Below, in pieces: positions 28,208-36,802 of a stretch of DNA of 36,802 bases. Made by a program: the position numbers and the translations under genes. The notes under the pieces are model-generated. The model worked only from the letters and a program-made list of their open reading frames with translations, did no database searches and was not told the origin of the DNA. Every line of letters begins with the position of its first letter. Position 1 is the first letter of the stretch. The stretch comes from Desulfuromonas sp. (GTDB taxonomy: Bacteria > Desulfobacterota > Desulfuromonadia > Desulfuromonadales > Desulfuromonadaceae). Location of the stretch: assembly GCA_028685815.1 (NCBI GenBank), contig JAQUDG010000013.1, forward strand, positions 1 through 36,802, written 5' to 3'.

Positions 28208-28981
28208 GTTAAAAGGAGTTATTAGTTGACTGAGATATTGGACTTTCTTAAACAGAATTCAGAAGCATTGACGGTAATATTTACTGCTGTTGTTACTTTA
28301 TCTACCGTCTTCTATGCCATCCTTACTGGACTCCTCGTTTCCGAAACTAGAAAAATGAGGGAAGTACAAACGGAGCCAAAAATACATATCACAATCGACA
28401 GCTTTGAATTTGCTATTCATATAATTCGGCTAAATATCCAAAACATTGGATTGGGTCCAGCTAGTGATCTGCAATTTGAACCTGCCGTCATAGAAGGCGG
28501 AGAGCCAGCAGAGAAGCTTCTTGGTGAGTTTACCGAGTCTAATTTCTTTAAAACAGGCCTTCGTCACTTTGGCCCTGGTCAGAATATCTACTCTACTTAT
28601 ACCCAAACGACAGAAGATTTCGAAGGAAAATCTTCTTCTATTTTGTCTTTCAAGCTTAGTTACAAAAGTGCGACGGGCAAAAAGTATACCGAAGAAATAA
28701 TTCTGGATATGAGTGAACTTAAAGGTCGCTATCAACTAGGTAAGCCAAGTTTATACGCCATCGCCCAGAGTATAGAAAAAATGCAAAAAGATATTGGCCA
28801 TGTTGTAAGCGGGTTCAAGCGTGTAAAAACAGACGTGTACTCTAGCGACGACCGAAGGGTGGAAAGAGAAGAAATGGAGAAACGGTTTGCAAAGCCGAAG
28901 GCGCAGCGTGAAAACTCATAACAAGTTGCTGCACACGGATAAATTACTCGCTACGCTCATAATTTACCGGTGAGCAAAGCG
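28202..28981 (+). mobile_element. Integron gene cassette (TM protein)
   Basis: 5' boundary GTTATGAG reverse-complements R'' CTCATAAC (28915-28922). Confidence 0.85.
28226..28921 (+). CDS. Single-TM protein of unknown function
   Basis: TM LTVIFTAVVTLSTVFYAILTGLLV followed by a beta-rich soluble domain; TTG start at 28226. Confidence 0.6.
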   Translation: MTEILDFLKQNSEALTVIFTAVVTLSTVFYAILTGLLVSETRKMREVQTEPKIHITIDSFEFAIHIIRLNIQNIGLGPASDLQFEPAVIEGGEPAEKLLGEFTESNFFKTGLRHFGPGQNIYSTYTQTTEDFEGKSSSILSFKLSYKSATGKKYTEEIILDMSELKGRYQLGKPSLYAIAQSIEKMQKDIGHVVSGFKRVKTDVYSSDDRRVEREEMEKRFAKPKAQRENS

Positions 28982-28987
28982 TTACAC
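28916..28987 (+). other. attC recombination site
   Basis: R'' TCATAAC, R' GTTACAC; stem CACACGGATAAATTA / TAATTTACCGGTG. Confidence 0.85.
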
Positions 28988-29037
28988 CTCACTAACTTAG
29001 CCTTGAGCTTTGTACGGCAATGCCGTATATTTTAGCT

Positions 29038-29349
29038 ATGCTATTCATTGAAACCTCAACATTCACCAAGCTGTTGCCGAGCTACCTCACGGACGAAGAA
29101 TATCGTGGGCTGCAAACATACCTTTTGAAGAAGCCTGATGCTGGAGACCTCATCAAAGGTTCTGGTGGTGTTCGTAAGGTTCGTTGGGCACCCGCCGGAT
29201 CGGGCAAGAGTGGCGGCATTCGAGCAATTTATTATTGGAAGAAGTCTGACCACGAAGTATGGATGCTGACGTTGTACAGTAAATCTGAGCGTGCCTCGAT
29301 TCCTGGGCATATGCTCAAACAGATAGCGGAGGCCATCAAAAATGAGTGA
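29038..29349 (+). CDS. RelE/HigB-like toxin
   Basis: FTKLLPSYLTDEEYRGLQTYLLKKPDAGDLIKGSGGVRKVRWAPAGSGKSGGIRAIYYW; ORF also open from 29020. Confidence 0.9.
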   Translation: MLFIETSTFTKLLPSYLTDEEYRGLQTYLLKKPDAGDLIKGSGGVRKVRWAPAGSGKSGGIRAIYYWKKSDHEVWMLTLYSKSERASIPGHMLKQIAEAIKNE

Positions 29350-29629
29350 TAGAAATCTTGGTGCGGAAATCCTTGCTGGGCTTGATGAGATCAAACAGTT
29401 CAAAAAGGGCAAGCTGGCGCTGCGAACTCATGAATTGTCCGAGCCCTCAGCGCCGCAGGTTATTCGGCTGAAACTAAAGATGTCTCAGTCTGCCTTTGCT
29501 GGTCTGATGGGGGTCAGCGTGCGCACGTTGCAAGACTGGGAACAAGGGCGTAGAGAACCACAAGGCCCTGCAGTCGCGTTGTTGCGTATAGCAGAACAAC
29601 ATCCGGAAGTTTTTAGCCAGCTACACTGA
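29342..29629 (+). CDS. NadS/HigA-like HTH antitoxin
   Basis: HTH IRLKLKMSQSAFAGLMGVSVRTLQDWEQGRREPQGPAVALLRIAEQHPEVF; overlaps the toxin stop. Confidence 0.9.
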   Translation: MSDRNLGAEILAGLDEIKQFKKGKLALRTHELSEPSAPQVIRLKLKMSQSAFAGLMGVSVRTLQDWEQGRREPQGPAVALLRIAEQHPEVFSQLH

Positions 29630-29641
29630 GCATGCTGCGAG

Positions 29642-29730
29642 GTGTAACCAAACGGTCAACCGGAACCAAAAGCCTTCTGCTTTTGGTTCCCTTCGCTGGC
29701 GCTCCGGTGCTGGTTACCTAAGCGTTAAGC
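29642..29730 (+). other. attC recombination site
   Basis: R'' GTGTAAC, R' GTTAAGC; stem ACCGGAACCAAAAG/CTTTTGGTTCC. Confidence 0.85.
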
Positions 29731-29780
29731 TCAGTTCAATTGCAATGAATAACGCAATTAGTCGAATCAAGTGAGTTGTA

Positions 29781-30188
29781 ATGAACGAATCAAAAGAAAT
29801 AATCGTTGTATCACCAGACCAGTACAAAGATTTAGCGAGAAAACTCTCACACAAAATTTCAAAGGTGCCAGGATGTAATGGTGCATTCTGGAGTATCAAA
29901 CAATTTGGGGACAATGAGTTTCAACTTGGGGGCAACCGCTACGCCATATTTATGGGCAATGCTGACGAAAATTCACTCACAAATGATTTTCTTCCAGTTA
30001 TCACAAATATTAGCAATCAGGCCGGCGCTTGTTACGGGTTTGATGGCACAAAAGCTGTAACATTCGGTGAAGGTAAGCTAGAACAGAAGGAAGCCTTCAA
30101 AGATGTACTTAAGAATAGTGCAGCAATTGCAGCAGGCACGAGTGCCTTCTCAACTGTTGGCGCCGGTATAGCGGTTATGTCCGTATAG
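29781..30188 (+). CDS. Cassette protein of unknown function, Ala/Gly-rich C-terminus; 3' end possibly cut by IS256
   Basis: ORF after an attC; no downstream attC before the IS256 element. Confidence 0.55.
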   Translation: MNESKEIIVVSPDQYKDLARKLSHKISKVPGCNGAFWSIKQFGDNEFQLGGNRYAIFMGNADENSLTNDFLPVITNISNQAGACYGFDGTKAVTFGEGKLEQKEAFKDVLKNSAAIAAGTSAFSTVGAGIAVMSV

Positions 30189-30276
30189 TGCTGTAAATTA
30201 ATAAGGCCATCGTGGCCTCAATCCCGTAAGATTGGTGTTAGCAGACATCAACCTAAAACGAGAAAGGAAAGCCACG

Positions 30277-31485
30277 ATGACCGATTATGAGATTACTGTT
30301 CCTGGCAACCTGCTGTCGAGCCTTTTATCCGACAAAAACGGGGTTGCAGCTTTACTCGAAGGAGTACTGAACCAGATTCTAGACGCACAGGCAACAGAAC
30401 AGATCGGTGCTCAGCGTTATGAACGAGCCGAAGAGCGGGTCGCTTACCGCAATGGCTATCGGTCTCGCCAGATCTATACGCGTGTTGGTCCGCTCACTCT
30501 ACGGGTGCCACAGCTGCGTGATGGCCAGTTTTCGACGGAGATCTTTTCACGTTACCAGCGTTCAGAGCAGGCGCTTGTGCTGTCGCTGATGGAGATGGTT
30601 CTGAACGGTGTCTCGACGCGTAAGGTCACCAGAATCACCGAAGAGCTTTGCGGGGCATCGTTTTCCAAATCAACGGTCAGCCAACTTTGTCTGGCCTTGG
30701 ATGGACGGGTGAAGGCGTTTAACGAGCGAGAATTGGGCTCATTTCCGTTTGTCATCGTTGACGCCATGTATTTCAAGGCTCGCGACGGCGATGCGGTACA
30801 ATCCAAAGCCGCGATGATCGCCACCGGCGTCAACAAGCAGGGATATCGTGAGATACTAGGGTTACGCATCGGAGATAGCGAATCGGAGGCATTCTGGCAG
30901 GAGACCTTTCGCTGGCTGAAACAGCGTGGTCTCAGTGACGTTCGCTATGTCGTGTCTGACGACCACAGCGGACTGGTCAATGCATCCCAGCGTTGCTTCC
31001 AGGGAGCCATATGGCAACGGTGTCAGGTCCACTTTATGCGCAATGTGCTCTCGCATACCAGTGCTCGGCACAAAGCAGAAATGGGCGACGGCCTGAAAAG
31101 AATTTTCAGTGCCGAGACCGCCAAAGAGGCACGGCAGCGGTTTGATGAACTAGCAGAGCAGATGGAAAAGAAGGCCGGCAAGGCGATTGATTGCCTTGAA
31201 CAAGGGTTGGAAGACGCTTTGGCCGTTCTGGCGTTACCAGGCAAATATCGCAAGCGCATGAAATCCTCAAATATGCAGGAACGCCTGATCCAAGAGGTTC
31301 GTCGGCGTGAACGCGTCATTCGCATCTTCCCCAACGAAGAATCGGCTGAGCGCCTGATGGGAGCGTTGTTGGCAGAGATCCACGAAGAGTGGCAAGGTCG
31401 GCGTTACTTGGATATGGACGATTTTTTCGATTGGGCGGATCAACAATCCTCTGCAGCACAGATGAGGGCTGCAGCAAACAGCTAG
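30277..31485 (+). CDS. IS256-family (mutator) transposase
   Basis: YERAEERVAYRNGYRSR, TRVGPLTLRVPQLRDG, YFKARDGDAV, WQRCQVHFMRNVL; ORF also open from 30232. Confidence 0.95.
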   Translation: MTDYEITVPGNLLSSLLSDKNGVAALLEGVLNQILDAQATEQIGAQRYERAEERVAYRNGYRSRQIYTRVGPLTLRVPQLRDGQFSTEIFSRYQRSEQALVLSLMEMVLNGVSTRKVTRITEELCGASFSKSTVSQLCLALDGRVKAFNERELGSFPFVIVDAMYFKARDGDAVQSKAAMIATGVNKQGYREILGLRIGDSESEAFWQETFRWLKQRGLSDVRYVVSDDHSGLVNASQRCFQGAIWQRCQVHFMRNVLSHTSARHKAEMGDGLKRIFSAETAKEARQRFDELAEQMEKKAGKAIDCLEQGLEDALAVLALPGKYRKRMKSSNMQERLIQEVRRRERVIRIFPNEESAERLMGALLAEIHEEWQGRRYLDMDDFFDWADQQSSAAQMRAAANS

Positions 31486-31534
31486 GAAAATTCCAATCAC
31501 GCGGGATGGAATTTTTAGCAACTTTTGGACTTGA

Positions 31535-32605
31535 CCTGGTCAAGTGCCCCTTGCAGGGTATGTCCATCATACGGGTTGCCTTCAAGACCCTGGCTACCAA
31601 TGATGAAGCCTTCTTTGTTGGTAGCGCAGATACTGACTTTATTGCCGAATTCGTAGCGCTTATGCGCTTTGCCTTTGCTGATGCAAGACACATGGAGTTC
31701 ATGCAAACTGTAGAGTTTATGACTGTCCTGTTGTTGTTGCTGCAGTAAACGTTTGGCGTGAGTCAGTGAGTTCTTGAGATCTGAGGATACAATGTCGCTC
31801 TTGCGTTCAATATCACGTACTACGCGACCTAGATAGGTCTTAAGGGTTTTGAGCATGCGCCGCATCCGTTTGTACTGTTTGGCATGGGCATAGCGTCCGG
31901 CTTTAAGGGCGGCCTGAGGGCCTTTGCGCTCATAGCTCTGACGTAGTTTAATTCCATGCTTTTGGGCCAGTTTCACCAGGTGCTCTCTGCTGCGGTTTAA
32001 GAGTTTGGCATCTGTCGGATACGTGATGTTCTTGGGCTGTACCGTGGTATCCACACTGACGCGTTCTAAGCTGCGTTTGCTTACTGCACCCGTGGAGATA
32101 CCTACCTTAAGGGTCTGCTGCAAAAGCGTTTCCATGCCGTGATCCTGGATGCGTTTGCGCCATTTACTCAGCCCGCTTCTGGCAATGGGCTTTTCATGCA
32201 CAAAGAATGTTTCACCGCATAGGTACTGCCAGTAGGGATTCTCAGCCCACCGGTTGACTACATCATCTTCACTTAAGGAGTACAGGCTCTGCAGAAGAGT
32301 AAGGCCAACCATCATACGTGTAGGAATTGCAGGTCTACCGGCTTCTGAATACAGGGAACCAAATTCCTGATCCAGATGCTCCCAGTCTATTTGATCTGCA
32401 AGTTTGACCAGAGCGTTGGCTGGATCGCAAATAGCTTCCAGGCGCACCTGGAATAATTCGTCTTGAGCCTGCTTTTGTTGTTTTTTAGGTCGCATAGTTT
32501 TGCCAGAAAATTGAGGGTTAGCAGTTGATTTCTTGCAAAACATTATACGACATTTTCTATTGTTTTTGTAGCAATGCAGCGCGTTATGTGCTTTTGAACT
32601 ACGGA
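31535..32605 (-). mobile_element. IS5-family-like element, copy 2, 3' part of tnp missing
   Basis: 31535-32543 aligns without indels to 12849-13857 (constant offset 18,686); right IR TTTTGAACTACGGA ends at 32605. Confidence 0.9.
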
Positions 32606-32614
32606 CGAATTTGA

Positions 32615-32770
32615 CTACCGGAAGAGCAGATAAGAAAGGTTGGAAACTCTGAGGTATTGAAATTTACACTGAGTGCCTGGTACCACCTGACTTTTCTCGG
32701 TGTTGACCTTGAGTTTCAAGTCTCTTTCGATAAATCGGGTGAGGCTTTGCATCACCCGCTATCCTGCGCG
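32615..32770 (-). pseudogene. Group II intron reverse transcriptase/maturase remnant
   Basis: Minus strand reads RAG*RVMQSLTRFIERDLKLKVNTEKSQVVPGTQCKFQYL, matching the conserved RAGxRVMxSxTRFLExKLKLxVNxEKS region; not in the ORF track because it has no start. Confidence 0.75.
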
Positions 32771-33015
32771 CTGGGGTATGGCATTACATCGCTCATCCCC
32801 ACAATGGGCAGATCAATATCGTGTTGAAAGCGGATCAGTTCCGGATCAGCGCAGGGCAAATGACCACAGTATTGTTCAAAAGGGAAGTCCGCTGTAATTC
32901 CGGCAAGCAGATAATTCTGATGTCCGCGCAAGTGCGCCTGTTGCATAGTCGCCTGGAGATAAAAACCACTCCCCGTGGCTGCTGGAATCTGGCTGAGAAT
33001 GTGCAGGATCTTCAT
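32770..33015 (-). pseudogene. N-terminal fragment of a GT4-like glycosyltransferase
   Basis: MKILHILSQIPAATGSGFYLQATMQQAHLRGHQNYLLAG...GMSDVMPYPS, ending at the RT-remnant junction. Confidence 0.7.
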
Positions 33016-33066
33016 GGCATTCTCCTGACAGTATACACAGTAGAAAAAGTAGTCCTGAGATCTTGA

Positions 33067-34569
33067 TTATCTATGTATAAATGTATCCGCTGCTTCCCTG
33101 AACGCAACCAGCGAAAAGCTTAAAGGGAAGATGCATAAAAATGGAATCGACGCCCAGTAGCCCATCTCAGGCACCAGGGTTACCGGCAGGCAAGAATACA
33201 GAATAAGCATGATATATAACGCAAGGCGTGGCACCGAACTGTGTACCGACAAGAGAGGATTGATAGCTACTCCCTTCCGACTGTGCACTCCGTACTTTGC
33301 GGTGCGATTAAAGGTGCCACCGCGCGTAAATAAGCCGGAAATTGATGCCGCAGCCAGACTGGGAGAAACTCCGAGGGTCAACAGGGGAAGCAACGGGAGC
33401 CAGCGCGCATGCTTGAACCCTGTAGTGCGGTAAGCGTAACAGAAGAAGTAACTCAGGATGGCACCACATGCCAACAGAAACAGCGGCAGATCAATGAGTA
33501 GGGCTTCAGCTGTGCTTATGGAGCCGCGACCGAGAAGGGCGGGATACAGAGTCAGACTGGCAACCGCTCCACATACCCAGCCGAAGTTGGCGAGCAGGTG
33601 CGCGCATGCTTCCAACTTCACGAGGAGGGGCTGCCTGGCTTTCAATACTGCAGGAAGGAGCTTGCGTGCTGTCTGGATCGAACCCTTGGCCCAGCGTTGC
33701 TGCTGGGCACGAAAGTCCGCCAGGGTAATGGGTAGTTCCGATGGAACCACTACCTCATCAACATATCTGAAGCGCCAGCCGCGTAGCTGCGCCCGGTAGC
33801 TCAGATCCAGATCTTCGGTAACCGTATCCGATTCCCAGCCTCCGGCATCAATAATGGCATGTTTGCGCCAAATTCCTGCTGTGCCGTTGAAATTGAAAAA
33901 TGCGCCCAGAGAGTTGCGGACCTGATGTTCGATACCGAAATGCGGGCCAAGGAGCAGGGCCTGTACGCGCGTGAGCCATGAGCTCTCCCGATTCAGAAAC
34001 CCCCAGCGAGCCTGCACCATCCCCGTCTCGGGGGTGGAGAAGTGGGGCAACATGCGGCGCAGGAAATCGCTGCGCGGCACGAAATCGGCGTCAAAAATGG
34101 CAACGAACTCCCCTTTGGCACTTCTCAGTCCCTCAGCCAGGGCTCCGGCTTTATACCCCGAGCGCTCGTTGCGCCGCAGGATTTCAATGTCGATCCCCCG
34201 CGCACGCCAGAACGCACTCACATTGTCAACAATGCCACAGGTTGCGTCCGTGGAATCATCCAGCACTTGAATCTGGAGCTGTTCAACTGGCCAGCGTAGT
34301 TGCGCAGCCGCATCAATGATACGTTTTGCCACAAATTGTTCATTATACATGGGCAGTTGTACCGTGACTGTGGCTGAAGAGCAGTCAATGCTGGGTGCCT
34401 CTAATGGCGCTGGCAGTTTTTTTAGCTTATGCCAATGGTACAGCATCCACAGGCGATGACACCCATACAGGGCAAGAACCCCCATTGCGCAAAAATGTAT
34501 CCACATCAATATGTTTATCAGCGTATGCATAAGGTCGTTTTCTAGCACAGATGCACGTGTAAAATACAA
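33067..34569 (-). CDS. Membrane GT2 glycosyltransferase (cellulose-synthase-like)
   Basis: VQLPMYNE, IQVLDDSTD, IFDADFVP, TEDLDLSYRAQLRGW, QQQRWAKGS, multiple TM helices. Confidence 0.92.
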   Translation of the reverse strand: MYFTRASVLENDLMHTLINILMWIHFCAMGVLALYGCHRLWMLYHWHKLKKLPAPLEAPSIDCSSATVTVQLPMYNEQFVAKRIIDAAAQLRWPVEQLQIQVLDDSTDATCGIVDNVSAFWRARGIDIEILRRNERSGYKAGALAEGLRSAKGEFVAIFDADFVPRSDFLRRMLPHFSTPETGMVQARWGFLNRESSWLTRVQALLLGPHFGIEHQVRNSLGAFFNFNGTAGIWRKHAIIDAGGWESDTVTEDLDLSYRAQLRGWRFRYVDEVVVPSELPITLADFRAQQQRWAKGSIQTARKLLPAVLKARQPLLVKLEACAHLLANFGWVCGAVASLTLYPALLGRGSISTAEALLIDLPLFLLACGAILSYFFCYAYRTTGFKHARWLPLLPLLTLGVSPSLAAASISGLFTRGGTFNRTAKYGVHSRKGVAINPLLSVHSSVPRLALYIMLILYSCLPVTLVPEMGYWASIPFLCIFPLSFSLVAFREAADTFIHR

Positions 34570-34707
34570 TAGATTTTATCCATGCAAATGCACAAAACTA
34601 TCGGAAAAAGCTATTGGACATATTTGATAGGCATATTGTATATCTCTCAACTTCGGCTGCCGCTTTAAGGTGTGCAACGTCATATTTATTGAAAACAGGA
34701 GGCGTTA

Positions 34708-35652
34708 ATGCAACAACGTATGCAACAGCAAAAGTCTAAAGGTTCAAAATTTACGTGCACCACGGGTGCTTTGTTTTTCATTATCGTATTTTTGCTTCTC
34801 GCAAGTGTTAGCACCACCTGGGCCGGAGCATGGACCATGCCTGCGGGTAAACTCTATACCCGTATGGCGTACAGTGAATACGAGGCACAGCGCTATTTTT
34901 ATGAAGATGGAAGCACTAAAGCATATGCTCCGCGTGATGGTAAGCAGCGCGATTTTGACTATGATGAGCAGACCTGGTCGTTTTATGCGGAATACGGCCT
35001 GTTTGATAATATTACGTTGATTGGATCATTTGATTACAAGGAAACGGAATGGACCTTCCAGTCTGGTGGGAGAAACGGGTTTGTCGCGGCAGACAAAACG
35101 GCCAAGTCCAGTGGCTTGGCGGATATCAATTTCGGACTCCGGTATCGTCTTGTCGCCATGGACTCCGGAGCATTGTCGTTGCAGGCGTTGTACAAGAGCG
35201 CAGAAGCCTATGACCATAAAGATGAGAACCTGAGCACAGATATCCGTTTGGGTGATGCACAGGACGATTTTGAAATACGTTTACAGTTCGGCCACTCCCT
35301 ATATCCTTACGTACCGGGGTATTTCAATGTCGAGGCTGGGTATCGCTGGCGGAGTAAGTATATGGCGGATGAGTTTGTATATCTGCTCGAAGCCGGAGTT
35401 GATGTGACAGAATCACTCTATATTCGCACTAAACTGGACGGAACTGCAAATGTTGGCAACGGAGATGATCCATTTGCCAATGAGACACATGCAAACGCGA
35501 ATGAAATAGACCTCGGTAAACTGGAGATCACCGCAGGTTACAAGCTGACTTCAAATTTTGCCCTCGAAGCAAGCTATTTCAACGAACTTTATGGCGCCAG
35601 CACCACCAAGGGTGAAACTTGGTCCGTTGCACTAGCCGCTATCCTGTTTTAA
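34708..35652 (+). CDS. Outer-membrane beta-barrel-like protein
   Basis: Signal peptide, alternating amphipathic strands (LADINFGLRYRLV, FNVEAGYRWRSKYM), terminal WSVALAAILF. Confidence 0.65.
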   Translation: MQQRMQQQKSKGSKFTCTTGALFFIIVFLLLASVSTTWAGAWTMPAGKLYTRMAYSEYEAQRYFYEDGSTKAYAPRDGKQRDFDYDEQTWSFYAEYGLFDNITLIGSFDYKETEWTFQSGGRNGFVAADKTAKSSGLADINFGLRYRLVAMDSGALSLQALYKSAEAYDHKDENLSTDIRLGDAQDDFEIRLQFGHSLYPYVPGYFNVEAGYRWRSKYMADEFVYLLEAGVDVTESLYIRTKLDGTANVGNGDDPFANETHANANEIDLGKLEITAGYKLTSNFALEASYFNELYGASTTKGETWSVALAAILF

Positions 35653-35733
35653 TCCCTGACTATTTTAGTTGAAGTTATTTGCGCGGCGCACAGCCATAAA
35701 GTTGTGCGCCCTTCTCTTTGTAAGGATCAGCGC

Positions 35734-36516
35734 ATGAACAATGGAATAAAATCACGCACCGCATTGATCATCCCTGCCCACAATGAAGCAGAATCTCTGC
35801 CGTTGGTATTGCGCCGCATTCCTGCGTGCATTGATGAAGTAGTTGTGGTTGATAACGGCTCAACTGATGCGACCGCTGAAGTGGCAATACGCTATGGAGC
35901 GCGCGTGGTGCAGGAGCCGGTTTTGGGCTACGGGAGTGCGTGTCTTGCAGGAATCGAGGCATTGCGCCCTTTGCCACCAGAATATATCGCGTTTGCTGAT
36001 GGCGATGGAAGTGACAACCATGTTGAACTCGGCGAGTTGTTAAAGCGTATGCAGGTTTTTGGACTGGACCTTGTTCTCGCACAACGGGTGCCGGTAAAGC
36101 GTGAGGCCCTGAGTCTGCAGCAGCGTTTTGGCAACGGCCTCGCAACAAGCTTGATTCATCTGTTGTGGGGTGGCCCATATCAGGATCTCGGCCCCATGCG
36201 CATTATTCGCTGGGAGGCCCTGCAGCAACTGAATATGCAGGATAGAAACTTCGGCTGGACCATCGAAATGCAGGTCAAGGCGCTGCAGCAGGGGCTGAGG
36301 ATCATGGAAGTGCCGCTGGCGTATCTGCCGCGCATTGCTGGTACGTCAAAAATCAGCCGCACCTTCTCCGGGGTGATCCGCGCCGGGGGTAAAATCCTGT
36401 GGGTCATAGCGCGGGAGGCGTGGCGTGATCGGGTGTATGTCTTTCAGCGCCTTGTGCGTCGCCGTGCTAAAAGCAGGGTGATGCACAACGCAGATATCGG
36501 CGCCGCAAACACATAG
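35734..36516 (+). CDS. GT2 family glycosyltransferase (dolichyl-phosphate mannosyltransferase-like)
   Basis: ALIIPAHNEAESLPLVLRRIP, EVVVVDNGSTDATAEVA, FADGDGSD; ORF also open from 35704. Confidence 0.9.
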   Translation: MNNGIKSRTALIIPAHNEAESLPLVLRRIPACIDEVVVVDNGSTDATAEVAIRYGARVVQEPVLGYGSACLAGIEALRPLPPEYIAFADGDGSDNHVELGELLKRMQVFGLDLVLAQRVPVKREALSLQQRFGNGLATSLIHLLWGGPYQDLGPMRIIRWEALQQLNMQDRNFGWTIEMQVKALQQGLRIMEVPLAYLPRIAGTSKISRTFSGVIRAGGKILWVIAREAWRDRVYVFQRLVRRRAKSRVMHNADIGAANT

Positions 36517-36802
36517 AAGCTCAACAGGGTACTTTCCTGCCAAATACCACTCATGACTCTGCTCGCCGCAACCTGATAGCTCAACAGCACTGCCCAGCTT
36601 AGCGTTATCCCCGCCGAGAATGATGCAAGAGAGGGTGCAAGGGGGATAAAAGCAAGGAGATACAGCGCATACCACGGATGCAGGGTAGGAGTGAGAAGCA
36701 GAAAAGCCAGGGTGATGTACATGCATGCGCCTACAAAGGGGGGTGCACACCTGTTGTTTGTGTGGGCATGGAAGGCGTACAGACGCAACCACTGCCATCC
36801 GA
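36444..36802 (-). CDS. Partial multi-TM protein (possible GT-C/GT87-type glycosyltransferase), 5' end beyond window
   Basis: LLLTPTLHPWYALYLLAFIPL membrane segment; frame open to the window edge (GWQWLRLYAFH). Confidence 0.55.
   Translation of the reverse strand, partial: GWQWLRLYAFHAHTNNRCAPPFVGACMYITLAFLLLTPTLHPWYALYLLAFIPLAPSLASFSAGITLSWAVLLSYQVAASRVMSGIWQESTLLSFYVFAAPISALCITLLLARRRTRR

Larger units (their letters stand above)
28982..29724 (+). mobile_element. Integron gene cassette (toxin-antitoxin)
   Basis: 5' boundary GTTACACC reverse-complements R'' GGTGTAAC (29641-29648). Confidence 0.85.

Noticed and set aside
18600-30200. CRISPR array
   Set aside because: Repeated punctuating sequences are attC sites of variable sequence and length separating genes; no regular short repeat-spacer units and no cas genes.
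36346-36798. 150-aa minus-strand ORF
   Set aside because: Overlaps the GT2 gene end and competes with the hydrophobic frame at 36444-36802, which has a better membrane-protein pattern.

Overview
This 36.8 kb window is a heavily rearranged bacterial segment, probably proteobacterial (inference from gene content). (1) ~0.35-4.4 kb: two decayed IS elements around a minus-strand BioB-like radical SAM gene. (2) 4.6-12.2 kb: a complete phosphate-starvation block pstS-psiE-pstC-pstA-pstB-phoU-phoB-phoR, with arrays of 11-bp direct repeats (TTnACA-N5, Pho-box-like) before pstS, psiE and pstC. (3) ~12.4-32.6 kb: a region bracketed by two directly repeated copies of one IS5-type element, the right copy truncated. 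It holds an integron gene-cassette array (~15.6-30.2 kb, all cassettes on +) with about ten attC-like sites. Six cassettes are supported internally because the 5' boundary (GTTRRRY plus following base) is an exact reverse complement of the cassette's own R'' box. Cassettes carry a HEPN-like protein, a TM/coiled-coil + YfbU pair, a DUF262-HNH protein, an HhH-GPD-like protein, a CD-NTase + SLATT (CBASS-like) pair, a RelE/HigB-NadS-like toxin-antitoxin pair and several unknown membrane or secreted proteins. A C-terminally truncated integron integrase and its attI-like region lie inside the array, fused to the attC of the CBASS cassette. The array is invaded by an IS91 element with an accessory, frameshifted tyrosine recombinase, and by an IS256 element. 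(4) 32.6-36.8 kb: a group II intron RT remnant abutting a truncated GT4 gene, two GT2 glycosyltransferases, an outer-membrane beta-barrel-like protein and a partial membrane protein. The best candidate for something undescribed is the defence-rich integron array, particularly the HEPN, TM+YfbU and HhH-GPD-like cassettes. All family assignments are from reading motifs by eye; no searches were run.
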